Source of the DNA: Candidatus Omnitrophota bacterium
Lineage (GTDB): Bacteria; Omnitrophota; Gorgyraeia; Aquiviventales; Aquiviventaceae
DNA: 27,343 nucleotides
Direction of reading: 5' to 3'
NCBI GenBank assembly: GCA_016206585.1
Contig: JACQRE010000147.1
Coordinates: 1 to 27,343 of the forward strand
Shown: in pieces, positions 14,571-22,227 of the stretch
How the letters are laid out: each line of letters starts with the position of its first letter
Position numbering within the stretch: the stretch's first letter is position 1
Notes under the pieces: model-generated
Told to the model about the DNA's origin: nothing
Database searches by the model: none
What the model saw: the letters and a program-made list of their open reading frames with translations, nothing else
Made by a program: the position numbers and the translations under genes

Positions 14571-16238
14571 ATGCACGAGGGGCACGGCCTGCGCGCTGCG
14601 CCGATGATCCGCGCGCGTGGGGTGCTCCTCCTCTGCGGGGCGATCGCCTGGCCGAGCGTCAGCGTGTTCGCCGCCGAATCCGTGCCTTCCAGCCGTCTCG
14701 CGACGAGCGGCGACTCCTCCCAGATCTTCCTGCCTGATGCGCCTCTGGATGCCCAACAGCTCGGCCCCTTGCTGCGCCAAGTCGTGCACGTCGTGACGTC
14801 CACGGCCGCGTTCGAACGGGACGTGAAAGCCCTGCGGGCCGAGCAAGACGGGGTCAAGACGCGGCTCACGACAGCCGAGGGGGAGCTTCAGACCGTCGAA
14901 CGGCAGCGCCAGCAGCTCACGCAGCAGCTTGAGGCGCTGGAACGCCAGCAGCAAGGACGCCTGGAGGGGCTGCGCAAGGAGCTTGAGGCGAACCTCGTGG
15001 GGGAGCTCACCCGCGCGCGCCAGCACGTCAGCGCCGAGCAGGCCGCCGACTTCACCCGCCAAGTGCAAGTGTTCGAAGCCCGTCAGCAGGATGCTATTGG
15101 GCAGTCGCTGGATCAAGAGCTGTTCCTGAAAGAGCGCGAGCTCGACCAGCTCAGCCAGGAAATCGACGTGCAGACCCAGGAGCTGCTGGACCGGCTCTCG
15201 CGGCTCGATGTCCACTCCGACTTGGCGAAGTCGCTCGAACGCTCCACCACGGAGGCGATCGCGAAGCGCAAGGCCCAATTGGCCGCCCGGCGCCAGCAGC
15301 TGACCGAGGAGCGCAACACGCGGCTCGCCACGCAGCGGCGGGAGTTCATCGAGAAGCTGAAGCAGCACCAGGGGCTGGAACAGGAGCGGCGGGTCACCTT
15401 GAAGGAGGCGAGCCTTCGCTCGTCCATGGCCGAGCTGCTCCATAAGGCGCAGCTGGAAGACGCCGGCCGGGTGGACCAGGCCCGCCGCGCCGTGGATGAC
15501 ATCCGGGGACGGCACACCAAGCTCACGCAGCAACGCGCACTCCTGGCCACCCGGATCGAGGCCATCAACCAGGAACTGGCCGCCAAGATCGACGGGATCA
15601 AGGAGCTGGAGGGACAGCGCAAGACCTCCATGACCCGGCTGGAGCAGGCGTTTCATCACGATAATCCCGGCGAACATGCCGGGGTCCTCACGTGGTTCGG
15701 GCGGGTGATTCAGCAGCTGCCGGCTGAAGCGGCCGCGGAGCTGGGCGGGCTCCACCAACGGCTCGCGGCGATCGCCGAGCAGGAGCAAAAGCTGCGGGAG
15801 CAGCGCCGGATGCTGCGCGAGCGGCAGCTAGCCCTGCAGGTGTCCCGCGAAGTGGAATCGCAGTACCAGGCGCTGCAGGCGAAGCAGCGCCGGGAGCAGG
15901 ACTCGAAAGCGCGCCGCGCGGAGGAGCTGGTGACCCAGGCCCATCAATTCGCCGGCCGCGGCCAGTACGACGAGGCGCTGCAGCTGCTGGCCCAGGCCCA
16001 GACGCTAAATCCGCCGCAGGCACAGGCGATTGCCGCGGCCCGCGATGAGTTGCTCATGACGCGGGAGCGCGTCCAGCGGCAGACCCAGACGGTCCAGGTC
16101 GAGCAGCTCTTCAGCCGCGCGATGAAGGTGTTTGAGCAGGGGCGCTACGAGGAGGCGGTCGCGTTGTTCCAGCAGGTCATCGATCAGGAAGCGAAGCTGG
16201 GAACGCCACGGCCGATGGCGGGAGGTGGGAGGCCATGA
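14571..16238 (+). CDS. Exported coiled-coil protein with C-terminal TPRs
   Basis: 555 aa from the ATG at 14571. Other in-frame starts are GTG 14535, TTG 14556 (a CAGGGAG lies 7 nt upstream) and ATG 14604; all keep the signal peptide (IRARGVLLLCGAIAWPSVSVFAA). The mature part is nearly all Glu/Gln/Arg-rich coiled coil (about 60-470). Two TPR-like hairpins end it: 'AEELVTQAHQFAGRGQYDEA' and 'FSRAMKVFEQGRYEEAVALF'. The latter resembles the TPR at the N-terminus of the next gene, a secretin ('YNKALAKYQQGAYEEAVEIL'). Its stop overlaps that gene by 4 nt, so it is likely a periplasmic partner of the secretin (a pilotin- or TPR-type assembly factor). I do not recognise a named family. Confidence 0.7.
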   Translation: MHEGHGLRAAPMIRARGVLLLCGAIAWPSVSVFAAESVPSSRLATSGDSSQIFLPDAPLDAQQLGPLLRQVVHVVTSTAAFERDVKALRAEQDGVKTRLTTAEGELQTVERQRQQLTQQLEALERQQQGRLEGLRKELEANLVGELTRARQHVSAEQAADFTRQVQVFEARQQDAIGQSLDQELFLKERELDQLSQEIDVQTQELLDRLSRLDVHSDLAKSLERSTTEAIAKRKAQLAARRQQLTEERNTRLATQRREFIEKLKQHQGLEQERRVTLKEASLRSSMAELLHKAQLEDAGRVDQARRAVDDIRGRHTKLTQQRALLATRIEAINQELAAKIDGIKELEGQRKTSMTRLEQAFHHDNPGEHAGVLTWFGRVIQQLPAEAAAELGGLHQRLAAIAEQEQKLREQRRMLRERQLALQVSREVESQYQALQAKQRREQDSKARRAEELVTQAHQFAGRGQYDEALQLLAQAQTLNPPQAQAIAAARDELLMTRERVQRQTQTVQVEQLFSRAMKVFEQGRYEEAVALFQQVIDQEAKLGTPRPMAGGGRP

Positions 16239-18433
16239 AGCGCCTGCACGGATGGCATCTCGCCCTCGTGAGCGTGGCGGCCAGCCTCATCCATCTGTGC
16301 GCCGTCTCGGCGCAGCCCACCGGGTCGTCCGCGAAGCCTGCCGAGGAAGAGAAGACCCGCTACACACCGATGGCCCAGCAGTTCCTCGAAGCCGCCAAGG
16401 AGAAATTGGCGGCTCAACAGCGCCAGGCGGCCGATCGGGAGCGCGAGGAGGCGCAGCGGCAGGCCATTCAGGCGACCCGCGAGAAGCTCAAGCGGCAAGC
16501 CGCGCAGGAGCAGGCCGCCCAGCGCCAACTCGAGACGGCGCGGGAGCAGCAGCTGAAATCACTCTACAACAAGGCGCTGGCCAAGTACCAGCAGGGGGCG
16601 TACGAGGAAGCGGTCGAGATCCTGCAGCAGCTGATCGTCACCGCCCCGGATCATTCCCTCGCGAACGCGGCGGAGCGCCTGGTGTCCCGCGCCGAGCTGA
16701 AGCACTTCGAGCAGCGGCTGCGCGCCAGTGCCGAGTCGCCGCAGACGAGCGGAGCCAGCGTCGCCGAGCTCGAGCAGCGGCTGCGCCAGAAGCGCATGGA
16801 GATCGACACGGCGCTGAAGTACGCGCGGGTGGCCCTGCAGGAGCGCAAGCACGACGCGGCGCTGAAGCTGCTGACCGTGATCCTGGTGCAGGATCCCAAC
16901 AACGAAGAGGCCAAGCAGCTCGTCGAGCAGGTCCACCTGGCCAAACTCGATGCGGAGCGCCAGGAGACGGCCGGCCACATCGAGCGGGACGAGCGGGCCA
17001 TGATCAACGACGTGCTCAAAGCCCAGGTCCTCCCCGAGAGCCACCAGGCGCCGATCCGTCCGGCCCAGCTGCTGGCGGTCGACCCGCGCTCCGCCATCGC
17101 CGCGAAGCTGCAGCAGCCGATCAGCTTCGAGTTCGACGACGTCGCGCTCAACGACGTGCTCCAGTTCGTCGCCGAGGCGGCCAACGTGAGCATCATCCCC
17201 TCGCCCCAGCTGGACCTCAAGACCCGCCGCGTCTCGTTGAAGGTCAGAGAACTGCCGCTGGAGCACGCGATCAAGTACCTCGCGAAGAGCCTCTCGCTGG
17301 CCTACCGCGTCGAGCCGGACGCCATCCTCATCGCCTCGCCGGAGGAGTTCTCCAACGAGTCGATGGAAACCCGCGTCTTCTTCCTGCGCAACGGCCTCGG
17401 CCCCTTTGCGCTCGAGGCGGCGGCGGTGTCGCCCAACCCGGCGCTGACGATGGACTCCATCACGAAGCTCATCGAGCAGTCGACCCCCAAGCCCTCGGGC
17501 AGCAAGTTCATCGTGGATGAGCGCACCGGCGCACTCGTCGTCACGAACACGGGCGAGAACCTGCGGTTGGTCGAGCGGATGCTCGGCCAGCTGGACATCA
17601 CGCCGATCCAGGTGCTCATCGAGGCGCGGTTCATCGAGTTGACGATGACCGACCTGGAGCACCGGGCCTTCGAGACGGTCCTCACCAAGGCTGCGGATCT
17701 GACGAAGAAGGGCACCTCAGACAACACCTTCGGGCCGGGGCACCAGATCGCCGGCGGCGGCGGGTTCAAGTTCCCGGCGCTGTCGCGGGAGAGCGAGGGG
17801 CTCAACCTGACGCTGGAGGGGGTGCTGACGAACGTGCAGTTCGAGTCGGTGCTCCACCTGCTGGACGAGAACAAGAAGACCAAGACGCTCTCGGCACCCC
17901 GCGTCACGGCGCTGAACAACCAGACCGCCATGATCCGCGTCGTCGAGGAGTTCAACTACCCCACCCGCTATGAGGTGTCGCTGATCCAGTTCGACATCAA
18001 CGGCGACGGCGACTTCGACGATGCCAGCGAGACCGAGTTCGCCAATGTGCCCCAGGACCTGCAGAAGCGCGACATCGGCATCCTCCTGAACGTGACCCCC
18101 AGCGTCGGACGGGACATGAAGACCATCACGCTGGTGGTCGCCCCGGAGGTGAGCCAGTTCAGCCAGTTCCGCAATCTCGGCGGCGGGGTGACCGTGCCGG
18201 AGTTCACGTCGAGCCAGCTGACGACCAGCGTGGTGATCGAGGACGGCCAGACGGTCGTGCTGGGCGGTCTGATGAAGGACACCGTCTCGGCCCAGGTGAC
18301 CAAGGTGCCGCTCCTGGGCGATCTGCCGTTCCTCGGCGGGCTCTTTCGCCAGAAGGAGAACTCGAGCACCACGAAGAACCTCCTCATCTTCATCACCGCG
18401 AGACTGCTTGGGCCCAGGGGACAAACCACATGA
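16235..18433 (+). CDS. gspD: Secretin with N-terminal coiled-coil/TPR extension (GspD/PilQ type)
   Basis: 732 aa. Signal peptide (MKRLHGWHLALVSVAASLIHLCAVSA), a charged coiled coil (about 45-110), TPR-like repeats (about 108-235), an STN/N0 domain (QPISFEFDDVALNDVLQFVA, about 295-372), an N1-type domain with 'FIVDERTGALVV' (about 420-450), and the secretin barrel domain from 'IQVLIEARFIELTMTD' to the hallmark VPLLGDLPFLGGLFR (about 690-704). It should form the outer-membrane channel. Within the barrel domain is an acidic DINGDGDFDD loop (residues 587-596). The stop codon lies inside a 22-bp palindrome that also contains the next start codon. Confidence 0.93.
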   Translation: MKRLHGWHLALVSVAASLIHLCAVSAQPTGSSAKPAEEEKTRYTPMAQQFLEAAKEKLAAQQRQAADREREEAQRQAIQATREKLKRQAAQEQAAQRQLETAREQQLKSLYNKALAKYQQGAYEEAVEILQQLIVTAPDHSLANAAERLVSRAELKHFEQRLRASAESPQTSGASVAELEQRLRQKRMEIDTALKYARVALQERKHDAALKLLTVILVQDPNNEEAKQLVEQVHLAKLDAERQETAGHIERDERAMINDVLKAQVLPESHQAPIRPAQLLAVDPRSAIAAKLQQPISFEFDDVALNDVLQFVAEAANVSIIPSPQLDLKTRRVSLKVRELPLEHAIKYLAKSLSLAYRVEPDAILIASPEEFSNESMETRVFFLRNGLGPFALEAAAVSPNPALTMDSITKLIEQSTPKPSGSKFIVDERTGALVVTNTGENLRLVERMLGQLDITPIQVLIEARFIELTMTDLEHRAFETVLTKAADLTKKGTSDNTFGPGHQIAGGGGFKFPALSRESEGLNLTLEGVLTNVQFESVLHLLDENKKTKTLSAPRVTALNNQTAMIRVVEEFNYPTRYEVSLIQFDINGDGDFDDASETEFANVPQDLQKRDIGILLNVTPSVGRDMKTITLVVAPEVSQFSQFRNLGGGVTVPEFTSSQLTTSVVIEDGQTVVLGGLMKDTVSAQVTKVPLLGDLPFLGGLFRQKENSSTTKNLLIFITARLLGPRGQTT

Positions 18434-18468
18434 CACGTGTCATGTGGCATGGATCACGTGTCACGAAG
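18426..18468. repeat. Word-repeat class E: palindrome at the secretin-secretin junction
   Basis: 18426-18447 is a perfect 22-bp palindrome (half-site CCACATGACAC) centred on CACGTG. A CACGTGTCACG word repeats just after it. It covers the stop of the first secretin and the ATG of the second, and it codes for the first residues (MTRVMWHGSRVT) of the second. Confidence 0.85.
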
Positions 18469-20022
18469 ATCGCAGGACTGCTGGCAGGCCTCCTGGCCGC
18501 GACCTCGTTGGTGGGGGCGGTGGAAAACGTGCCCTCCTCCGACGAACCCTTGGCACCCGCCGCCTCACCCCCCGACACGAGCCAGCTCCCCTTCGCCCAG
18601 CGGATGAGCCAGCCGATCACCGCCGACTTCCAGGACGTCGAGTTTGAGTCGGCGGTCGCCTTCCTCTCCGACAGCGCGGGCGTCAACATCATCCTCTCCG
18701 AGAAAGCCCAGCAGCTGGCCCGGCCGGTGACGGTGCACCTGGTGGAGATGCCGCTGCGGCGCGCGCTTGAGTACCTGCTGCAAGGGCAGGGACTGCTCTT
18801 CCGCTACGACGGCGAGACGATCTGGGTGGCCACGCAAGATGAGATCGACGCCGAGCCGATGGAAACCCGCGTCATCTTCCTCAATCAGGGGCCGGGGCTC
18901 TCCGCCGCCTTTGAGCCGATCTCCGAGACGCGGGAGAGCGTCGCCATGCAGTCGACCAAAGTGCGGGAGATGAAGACGATCAAGGACCTCCTGGAGGAGA
19001 TCATCCCGTCGGTGGGCGGCAGCTCGATGCTGCTCGATGAGCGCACGGGGGCATTGATCGTCACCCACGCGCCCTACTATCTCCAGCAGATCGAGCAGCT
19101 CCTGGTCCAGCTGGACGTGACACCCCTCCAAGTGCTCATCGAGGCGCGGTTCATCGAGCTGACGCTCACGGATGCCAAGGAGTGGAACTTCGACGCGTCG
19201 CTGACCGGCAACCTCGCCCTGCGCAAGGGGCATGACCGGGATGGGAGGACCAACAGCCCCAAGATCCAGCTCTCCAGCACCGGGACCTCTCTGGCGCGCG
19301 GCACCAAGACCGATTTCACCAACTTCTCAAACCAGACCGCAGGCAACGGGCTCAACCTCACGCTGCAAGGCATCCTCACCGGCACCCAGTACCAGGCGGT
19401 CCTCCACGCGCTCACGGACAACAAGAAGACCAAGACGCTCTCAGCGCCCCGCATCACCGCGCTGAACAACCAGACGGCGACGATCAAGATCGTCACCGAG
19501 TTCGTCTACGCGACGCGGTATGAGGCCTCCGTGGTCCGGGAAGATCTCAACAGCGACGGCGATTTTACCGATTCGGTCAACGGGACACGGGAGACCCGGT
19601 TCGTCAACGTGCCGCAGGGGTTCGTCACCAAGGATCTCGGCATCCTCCTGCACGTGACCCCCAGCGTGGGGCAGGACCTGCGCACGATCACGCTGGCCCT
19701 GAAGCCCGAGGTGAGCGAGAAGAAGACCGATGACACCTTCGGCGGGGAGGTCACCCTCCCGCGCTTCACCGCCCGGCAGCTCGAGACGAGCGTCGTGATC
19801 GAAAACGGCGAGACCGTCGTGCTCGGCGGCCTCATGAAGGACACCACCTCGAGGACCGTGACGAAGGTGCCGGTGCTCGGGTCGCTGCCGGTGGTGGGCA
19901 AGCTCTTCCGCAAGGAGGACGACTCCGCCGAGCGGTCCAACCTGCTCATCTTCGTGACCGCCAACCTCGTCAACCCCTCCGGCGCGCACCTGGCGCGCCA
20001 AGTACCCCCCGCCGACTTTTGA
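18430..20022 (+). CDS. Second, tandem secretin (GspD/PilQ type, short form)
   Basis: 530 aa. The ATGA overlap with the first secretin implies coupling. A signal peptide core (IAGLLAGLLAATSLVGAV) follows a repeat-encoded n-region. The order is then STN/N0 (PITADFQDVEFESAVAFLS, about 57-135), N1 with 'MLLDERTGALIVTHAP' (about 200-220), and the secretin domain with LQVLIEARFIELTLTD, LSAPRITALNNQTA and VPVLGSLPVVGKLFR (about 480-494). It is a paralogue of the gene before it without the coiled-coil/TPR part. It shares the same acidic insertion (DLNSDGDFTD, residues 372-381). Two full secretins in a row suggest either a hetero-oligomeric channel or alternative channels for one inner-membrane machine. 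Confidence 0.92.
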   Translation: MTRVMWHGSRVTKIAGLLAGLLAATSLVGAVENVPSSDEPLAPAASPPDTSQLPFAQRMSQPITADFQDVEFESAVAFLSDSAGVNIILSEKAQQLARPVTVHLVEMPLRRALEYLLQGQGLLFRYDGETIWVATQDEIDAEPMETRVIFLNQGPGLSAAFEPISETRESVAMQSTKVREMKTIKDLLEEIIPSVGGSSMLLDERTGALIVTHAPYYLQQIEQLLVQLDVTPLQVLIEARFIELTLTDAKEWNFDASLTGNLALRKGHDRDGRTNSPKIQLSSTGTSLARGTKTDFTNFSNQTAGNGLNLTLQGILTGTQYQAVLHALTDNKKTKTLSAPRITALNNQTATIKIVTEFVYATRYEASVVREDLNSDGDFTDSVNGTRETRFVNVPQGFVTKDLGILLHVTPSVGQDLRTITLALKPEVSEKKTDDTFGGEVTLPRFTARQLETSVVIENGETVVLGGLMKDTTSRTVTKVPVLGSLPVVGKLFRKEDDSAERSNLLIFVTANLVNPSGAHLARQVPPADF

Positions 20023-20062
20023 TCGCCGACGGCCGCCCACAACGACGGAAGGACATCCGCGC

Positions 20063-21085
20063 ATGAAACAGAAGATCGATATTGCCCAGGTGGCCAAGGC
20101 CGCCGGCGTGTCGACCACGACCGTCTCCCGCGTCATCAACCGGGTCGCCACCGTCTCGGAGGACAACCAGCGGCGGGTGCGGGAGACGATCAAGCGGCTC
20201 GGCTACCGGCCCAACCTGAACGCCCAGCGCCTGGCCTCGGGCAAGGCCAACCTGACGATCGCCTTCGTCATCCCGCGCTTCGAGGGGATTTTCCATTCGT
20301 ACTACGCGCTGCAGGTGCTGAAGGGCAGCGGGATCGCGGCCGAACGGCTGCGCTGCGATCTCCTCGTGCACATCACGGACGGCAAGACGTTCGTCAACCC
20401 GATGGCGGTCAACGGGGTCATCTTTGCGGATCTCCTGGGCTGCGAGGAGCTGCTCGACCGCACGCTGGATGAGGGGATCCCCACGGTGGTGCTCAACCAC
20501 TACCTGGAGGAGCTGCCGGTGAACTGCGTGGCCATCGACAACCGGACCGCCGCGGAGCGGGTCGTGGACTACCTCGTGCGGCTGGGCCACCGCGACATCG
20601 CCACGATCACCGGCGATCTCAAGGTGCAGGCGGGGCTCGACCGGCTGGATGGGTTCGTCAAGGCGATGAAGAGCCGGCAGCTGCCCGTGCGCGAGGCGCA
20701 CATCCGCTTCGGAGATTTCGGGCTGCCCAGCGCGCGCGCCGCGGCCGAGGCGCTGCTGGCGTTGAAGGAGCGGCCGACCGCGATCTTCGTCGCGAGCGAC
20801 GACATGGCGCTGGAGACGATCAACGTCGCCCTCGCGAAGGGGCTGCGCGTGCCCGAGGAGCTGTCGGTCGTGGGGTTCGACGACAACCCGATCGCGGAGC
20901 ACGCCCGGGTGCCGCTGACGACCGTGCGCCAGCCGCTCACCGAGATGGGCCGCCTGGGCCTCGATATCCTGTTCCAGCACCTGAAGGGCAAGAAGCAGAG
21001 CCCCACCAAGCTGTTGCTGCCCACCGAGCTGGTGGAGCGGGTCTCATGCCGCCAGACGTGGCTGGAGCCGCAGCACCACGGGTAG
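20063..21085 (+). CDS. LacI/GalR-family transcriptional regulator
   Basis: 340 aa. The N-terminal LacI HTH and hinge are textbook (IDIAQVAKAAGVSTTTVSRVIN ... VRETIKRLGYRPNLNAQRLASG), followed by a periplasmic-binding-protein-like effector domain (AIDNRTAAERVVDYLVRLGH, AIFVASDDMALETI, VVGFDDNPIAEH...LTTVRQP). AAGGA lies 9 nt before the ATG. The 52-nt gap to the BioU-like gene holds a CACGATATCGTG palindrome that could be an operator. It lies 40 nt after the second secretin and may be in the same transcript. The effector is unknown; the family mostly senses sugars or nucleobases, so biotin control would be unusual and is not claimed. Confidence 0.9.
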   Translation: MKQKIDIAQVAKAAGVSTTTVSRVINRVATVSEDNQRRVRETIKRLGYRPNLNAQRLASGKANLTIAFVIPRFEGIFHSYYALQVLKGSGIAAERLRCDLLVHITDGKTFVNPMAVNGVIFADLLGCEELLDRTLDEGIPTVVLNHYLEELPVNCVAIDNRTAAERVVDYLVRLGHRDIATITGDLKVQAGLDRLDGFVKAMKSRQLPVREAHIRFGDFGLPSARAAAEALLALKERPTAIFVASDDMALETINVALAKGLRVPEELSVVGFDDNPIAEHARVPLTTVRQPLTEMGRLGLDILFQHLKGKKQSPTKLLLPTELVERVSCRQTWLEPQHHG

Positions 21086-21098
21086 AGTTTCAATGACT

Positions 21099-21110
21099 CA
21101 CGATATCGTG
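21099..21110. promoter_or_regulatory. Palindromic candidate operator before bioU
   Basis: CACGATATCGTG is a perfect 12-bp palindrome in the gap between the LacI gene and the bioU-like gene. A LacI-type site is possible, but the usual central CG of LacI/GalR operators is replaced by AT. Confidence 0.3.
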
Positions 21111-21137
21111 GATCAGCGATCGTTAAGGAGGCACGCC

Positions 21138-22199
21138 ATGTCCACCAACCCCTCGCAGCCGGTCCGCCTTGCCGTGTTGGGTGCCGGCGGGCTCGGCAAG
21201 GCCGCGGCCAGGATCATCGGGATGAAACAGGAGCTGCGGCTCGCCGCGATCTGCGACAGCCGCGGCGTCGTGGCGTGCGCTGAGGGGCTCGACGGAGAGC
21301 CGCTCGCCCAATGCTCCGGCGATCTGGTCGAAGGGTACCGGCGCGCCGAGGGGGAGGGCGGGCACGAGGCGGGCGGAGCGCTTGCCGTCGCCACGACAAC
21401 CGCCGTCGAGGCGTTCCATTGCGAGGATCCCATCGGCGAGCTGATCGCCCGCGCGGGAGCGTTCGATGCGGTCGTCGTCGCGCTGCCGAACCTGCCGAAC
21501 GAGTTCATCCCCGGCGTCATCGAGCGCTTTGCACGGGCCGGCCATCCGCTGGTCTTCGTCGACGTGCTCAAACGGACCCGCGCGGTGGAGCGCATGTTCG
21601 CGCTGGATCCCCTGGTCCGGGACGCCCGGAGTGTGGTCCTGACCGGCTGCGGGGCCACCCCGGGCCTGCTGGCTGCGGCGGCGGTGCTGGCCGCCCAGTC
21701 GTTCATCGAGGTGGAGCAGGTCGACATTTGGTGGGGCGTGGGCATCGCCAACTGGGAGGCCTACAAGGCGACGATCCGCGAGGACATTGCCCACCTGCCC
21801 GGGTACACCGTCGAACGGGCCAAGGCGATGACCGACGCCGACGTCAACGCGCTGCTCGAGCGGACGGACGGCGTCCTGACGCTGCGCGGCATGGAGCACG
21901 CGGACGATCTGCTGCTGCAACGGGTCGGCGTCGTCGACGACCTGGGACAGGTGGAAGTCGGCGGCGTCATGGACACGCGCCGCCCCAAGAAGCCGGTCTC
22001 CACGACCATGACGCTCACCGGGATCACCTTCGAGGGCAAGCGCTCCAGCCACACGTTCATCCTCGGCGATGAGACGACCATGGCGGCCAACGTCATCGGG
22101 CCAGCGCTCGGGTACCTCAAGCGCGGCCTCTGGCTCAAGGAGCGGAACCTCTTCGGGGTCTTCGGCTGCACCGAGTTTCTTCCCATGGTCGTCAAGTAA
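21138..22199 (+). CDS. bioU: BioU-like (S)-8-amino-7-oxononanoate synthon enzyme (BioA replacement)
   Basis: 353 aa. The start is fixed by AAGGAGG 6 nt upstream. An N-terminal Rossmann motif (RLAVLGAGGLGKAAARII, about 10-27) and a C-terminal saccharopine-dehydrogenase-like part (LTGCGATPGLLAAAAVL; VDIWWGVGIANWEAYKATIRED) are seen. The context is biotin: bioF and bioD follow directly and no bioA aminotransferase is present. In cyanobacteria BioU, annotated as saccharopine-dehydrogenase-like, converts KAPA using the amino group of its own lysine plus CO2 and NAD(P)H, and feeds BioD. Lys145 in VDVLKRTRAVERMF is my candidate for that lysine (Lys124 in Synechocystis BioU). The assignment rests on similarity from memory plus gene order. 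An unrelated reductase is the alternative. Confidence 0.72.
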   Translation: MSTNPSQPVRLAVLGAGGLGKAAARIIGMKQELRLAAICDSRGVVACAEGLDGEPLAQCSGDLVEGYRRAEGEGGHEAGGALAVATTTAVEAFHCEDPIGELIARAGAFDAVVVALPNLPNEFIPGVIERFARAGHPLVFVDVLKRTRAVERMFALDPLVRDARSVVLTGCGATPGLLAAAAVLAAQSFIEVEQVDIWWGVGIANWEAYKATIREDIAHLPGYTVERAKAMTDADVNALLERTDGVLTLRGMEHADDLLLQRVGVVDDLGQVEVGGVMDTRRPKKPVSTTMTLTGITFEGKRSSHTFILGDETTMAANVIGPALGYLKRGLWLKERNLFGVFGCTEFLPMVVK

Positions 22200-22227
22200 C
22201 ATTACACCGCATACCTCAGCTCCTCCC

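Noticed and set aside
21138..22199. True saccharopine dehydrogenase (lysine pathway)
   Set aside because: Only the Rossmann part and general layout fit; the position directly before bioF and bioD, without bioA, favours BioU.
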